From Bryobacteraceae bacterium CoA2 C42 (GTDB lineage Bacteria; Acidobacteriota; Terriglobia; Bryobacterales; Bryobacteraceae), in contig JAINDL010000122.1 of assembly GCA_019931245.1 (NCBI GenBank), positions 1-36,062 of the forward strand: DNA of 36,062 nucleotides, given 5' to 3'. A program made the position numbers and the translations under genes. This document shows positions 34,528 through 36,062 of the stretch, in pieces; position 1 is the stretch's first letter, and each line of letters begins with the position of its first letter. The notes below the pieces were generated by a model that did not search any database, had not been told where the DNA came from, and was given only the letters and a program-made list of their open reading frames with translations.

Positions 34528-35716
34528 ATGACTGACGCCGATCGTTTCTGAAGTCGCTGCGCTTGAGGCCGGGCCGGCCGCGCTGTCCTCCTCGCTGCTG
34601 CCCGTGGCGGCCGAGGCGAGCCAGGTGATCGATAACCCGCACGGAATTGTGCCGGAGAACGTGTTGGGGGTCTACGGGCCCTGGGTGAAGCAGATGATGG
34701 GCGAGGGGCCGGCTCGGCTTTCGTTCCGGCGCGAGGAGTTTACGCGCGCGGGACTGGGCGCCTGGCGGAAGAGGGCGAGGGGGCTGTTCGTTGACTGTCT
34801 GGCGATGCCGGACTCGGGAGGGACGCCGCGCGCCCGGATCGCGAGCCGGGAGAAGTTCGAGGGCCTGGAGATTGAGCACGTCCGCTGGCAGTTGCCCTAC
34901 GGGGCCGCGACCGAGGCGATGTTTCTGAAGCCGGCGGGCGCCAGGGGGAAGCGGCCGGCGATTCTCGCCCTACACGGCCATTCCGGACGGAAGTACTTCG
35001 GACACCGGAAGATCAGCAGGCCCGGCGGGGCTACGCGGTGCTGGTGCCGGACGCGTTTCTGTTCGGCACCCGGCGGATGCGGCTTCCGCAGATGCCGCCG
35101 ATTATGATCGGCGTGTTGGTGGAGGGCAATCCGGATAACGACTATGACATCGTGGCCTACAATCGCTGGGCATCGCAGCATGAGCATTCCGTGGCGAAGA
35201 GCTTGCTGTGCGCGGGTACGACGATGCCGGGGGTAGTGGTGGGAGAGGATCAGCGGGCGCTTGATCATCTCTGTTCGCGCGAGGATGTGGATACCCGGCG
35301 CATCGGGTGCTGCGGGCTTCTGAGCGGCGGACTGCGGACGCTGTTCCTGGCCGGCCTGGACGACCGGATTGCAGCGGCGTACTGCGTGGGGATGATGACG
35401 AGGGGCGGGACTTCTGCCTGAACAAGAGCTACACACACGTGGATGATCTATCCGCCGGGGCTGCCGCGGGATCGATTACCCCGAGATCCTCGGGCTGCGG
35501 GTGCCGCTACCGACGTCGATGCAGAACTGCGAAGACGACCAGTCATACACCATGCCCACGATGCAACGGGCGGACCGGATGCTCCGGGAGGTCTATCAGA
35601 AGGCCGGGGCCGAGTCGAACTACAGGGCGACGTTCTATCCGGGGGCGCACCGGTTTACGCGCAAGATGCAGGCGGATGCGTTTGCGTGGCTCGATTCCTG
35701 GCTGCGGAAGGGATAG
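34528..35716 (+). pseudogene. Frameshifted alpha/beta hydrolase (esterase/dienelactone hydrolase-like)
   Basis: Only by joining frames can a full hydrolase be read. ATG 34528 is out of frame by one base with LTPIVSEVAALEAGPAALSS and the following LSFRREEFTRAGLGAWRKRA. This continues to ILALHGHSGRKYFGHRK; a shift near 35009-35014 leads to QQARRGYAVLVPDAFLFGTR. A third lesion near 35400 precedes RDFCLNKSYTHV, with two more near 35440 and 35470 before GIDYPEILGLRVPLPTSMQ. The end is DAFAWLDSWLRKG at 35716. The nucleophile region reads GLLSGGLRT where a G-x-S-x-G elbow is expected. At least five single-base lesions indicate a dead gene, unless sequence quality is poor locally. It follows MFS transporter 2 by 10 nt and was probably part of the operon. 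Confidence 0.8.
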
Positions 35717-35760
35717 GGGACGGCACCCGGCCAGCGCCGCCCCTGTCGCGGTTCCTCAAC

Positions 35761-36062
35761 AGCGCACAGGCCGCGCAGGCCCGGCACCAACGGGCGAGGA
35801 ACTCGCCCCTCCTGCCGGGCCAAAAGCGAGTCCGTTGTGCGCGTTCCATAAAAGCGCACAGGCCGCGCAGGCCCGGCACTAACGGGCGAGGAACTCGCCC
35901 CGCCTGCCGGGCCAAAGCGAGTCCGTTGTGCGCGTTCCATAAAAGCGCACAGGCCGCGCAGGCCCGGCACCAACGGGCGAGGAACTCGCCCCTCTTGCCG
36001 GGCCAAAAGCGAGTCCGTTGTGCGCGTTCTTTAAAAGCGCACAGGCCGCGCAGGCCCGGCAC
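35761..36062. repeat. Tandem array of about 92-bp nested-palindrome units
   Basis: Units begin at 35761, 35853, 35944 and 36036 (periods 92, 91, 92); the fourth is cut by the window end. Each unit contains three nested inverted pairs. In unit 1 these are GCGCACA (35762-35768) with TGTGCGC (35836-35842), GGCCCGGCA (35778-35786) with TGCCGGGCC (35813-35821), and GGGCGAG (35792-35798) with CTCGCCC (35802-35808) around a GAA loop. All stems are identical in units 1-3. Differences fall in linkers (CCAAC/CTAAC; CTCC/CGCC/CTCT; AAAA/AAA) and in the spacer between units (CCAT/CTTT). No gene is present from 35717 on; the open frames through the array change frame with the 92/91-bp period. Confidence 0.92.

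Noticed and set aside
35655-36062. Minus-strand open frame through the terminal repeat array
   Set aside because: The 92/91-bp period changes frame at each unit, so the translation is not a repeated peptide. Openness reflects GC content and no ribosome site is present.
35761-36062. Terminal array as a CRISPR
   Set aside because: Units are contiguous about 92-bp near-identical repeats without unique spacers, and no cas genes are nearby.

Overview
The window is high-GC bacterial DNA that most resembles an Acidobacteriota genome of the Solibacter/Bryobacter type. This is inferred from family content alone: four very large outer-membrane receptors with an N-terminal carboxypeptidase-regulatory-like domain (Oar-like, about 1,160-1,240 aa, no SusD partner), a DUF1552/DUF1592 secreted cytochrome pair, a SoxC/SoxD-type pair, CocE/NonD hydrolase, creatininase-family and dimethylformamidase-like genes. 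No rRNA, tRNA or other taxonomic marker is present.

Layout. 1-2460 (minus): thiL, an overlapping O-methyltransferase and a DUF4380-like gene cut by the window edge. 2486-3130 (plus): a secreted RNase T2, convergent with receptor 1 (3134-6637, minus). 6752-12520 (minus): a tight operon reading DUF1552 protein, DUF1592/DUF1588 cytochrome, CE7-type acetylxylan esterase, cytochrome P460. 12643-13434 (plus): an unrecognised secreted protein. 13442-15161 (minus): a SoxC-like molybdoenzyme and a c-type cytochrome, overlapping by 8 nt. 15445-18939 (plus): receptor 2, whose strand composition is opposite to the flanking DNA, followed by a strong hairpin. 18989-20400 (minus): decayed, frameshifted gene remnants. 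20483-23989 (minus) and 24045-27755 (plus): receptors 3 and 4, divergent across 55 bp. 27813-35716 (plus): MFS transporter, dimethylformamidase-like protein, secreted CocE/NonD hydrolase, creatininase-family amidohydrolase, second MFS transporter and a multiply frameshifted alpha/beta hydrolase. 35761-36062: a tandem array of about 92-bp units, each a three-tier nested palindrome.

How the genes may work together. Receptor 4 and the following plus-strand genes look like one uptake-and-degradation unit: outer-membrane entry, periplasmic ester/amide cleavage by the CocE-type enzyme, inner-membrane transport by MFS proteins, then cytoplasmic amide hydrolysis. The substrate cannot be read from sequence. 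The 6.7-12.5 kb operon combines secreted heme proteins with a carbohydrate-esterase-type hydrolase. The Sox-type pair would oxidise a reduced sulfur species in the periplasm, but no other sox gene is present.

The most unusual items are the terminal hairpin array (all substitutions between copies fall in unpaired linkers), the receptor-to-amidohydrolase locus with its single decayed gene, the strand-composition flip around receptor 2 next to decayed DNA, and an apparent minus-strand terminator embedded in the RNase T2 coding sequence.
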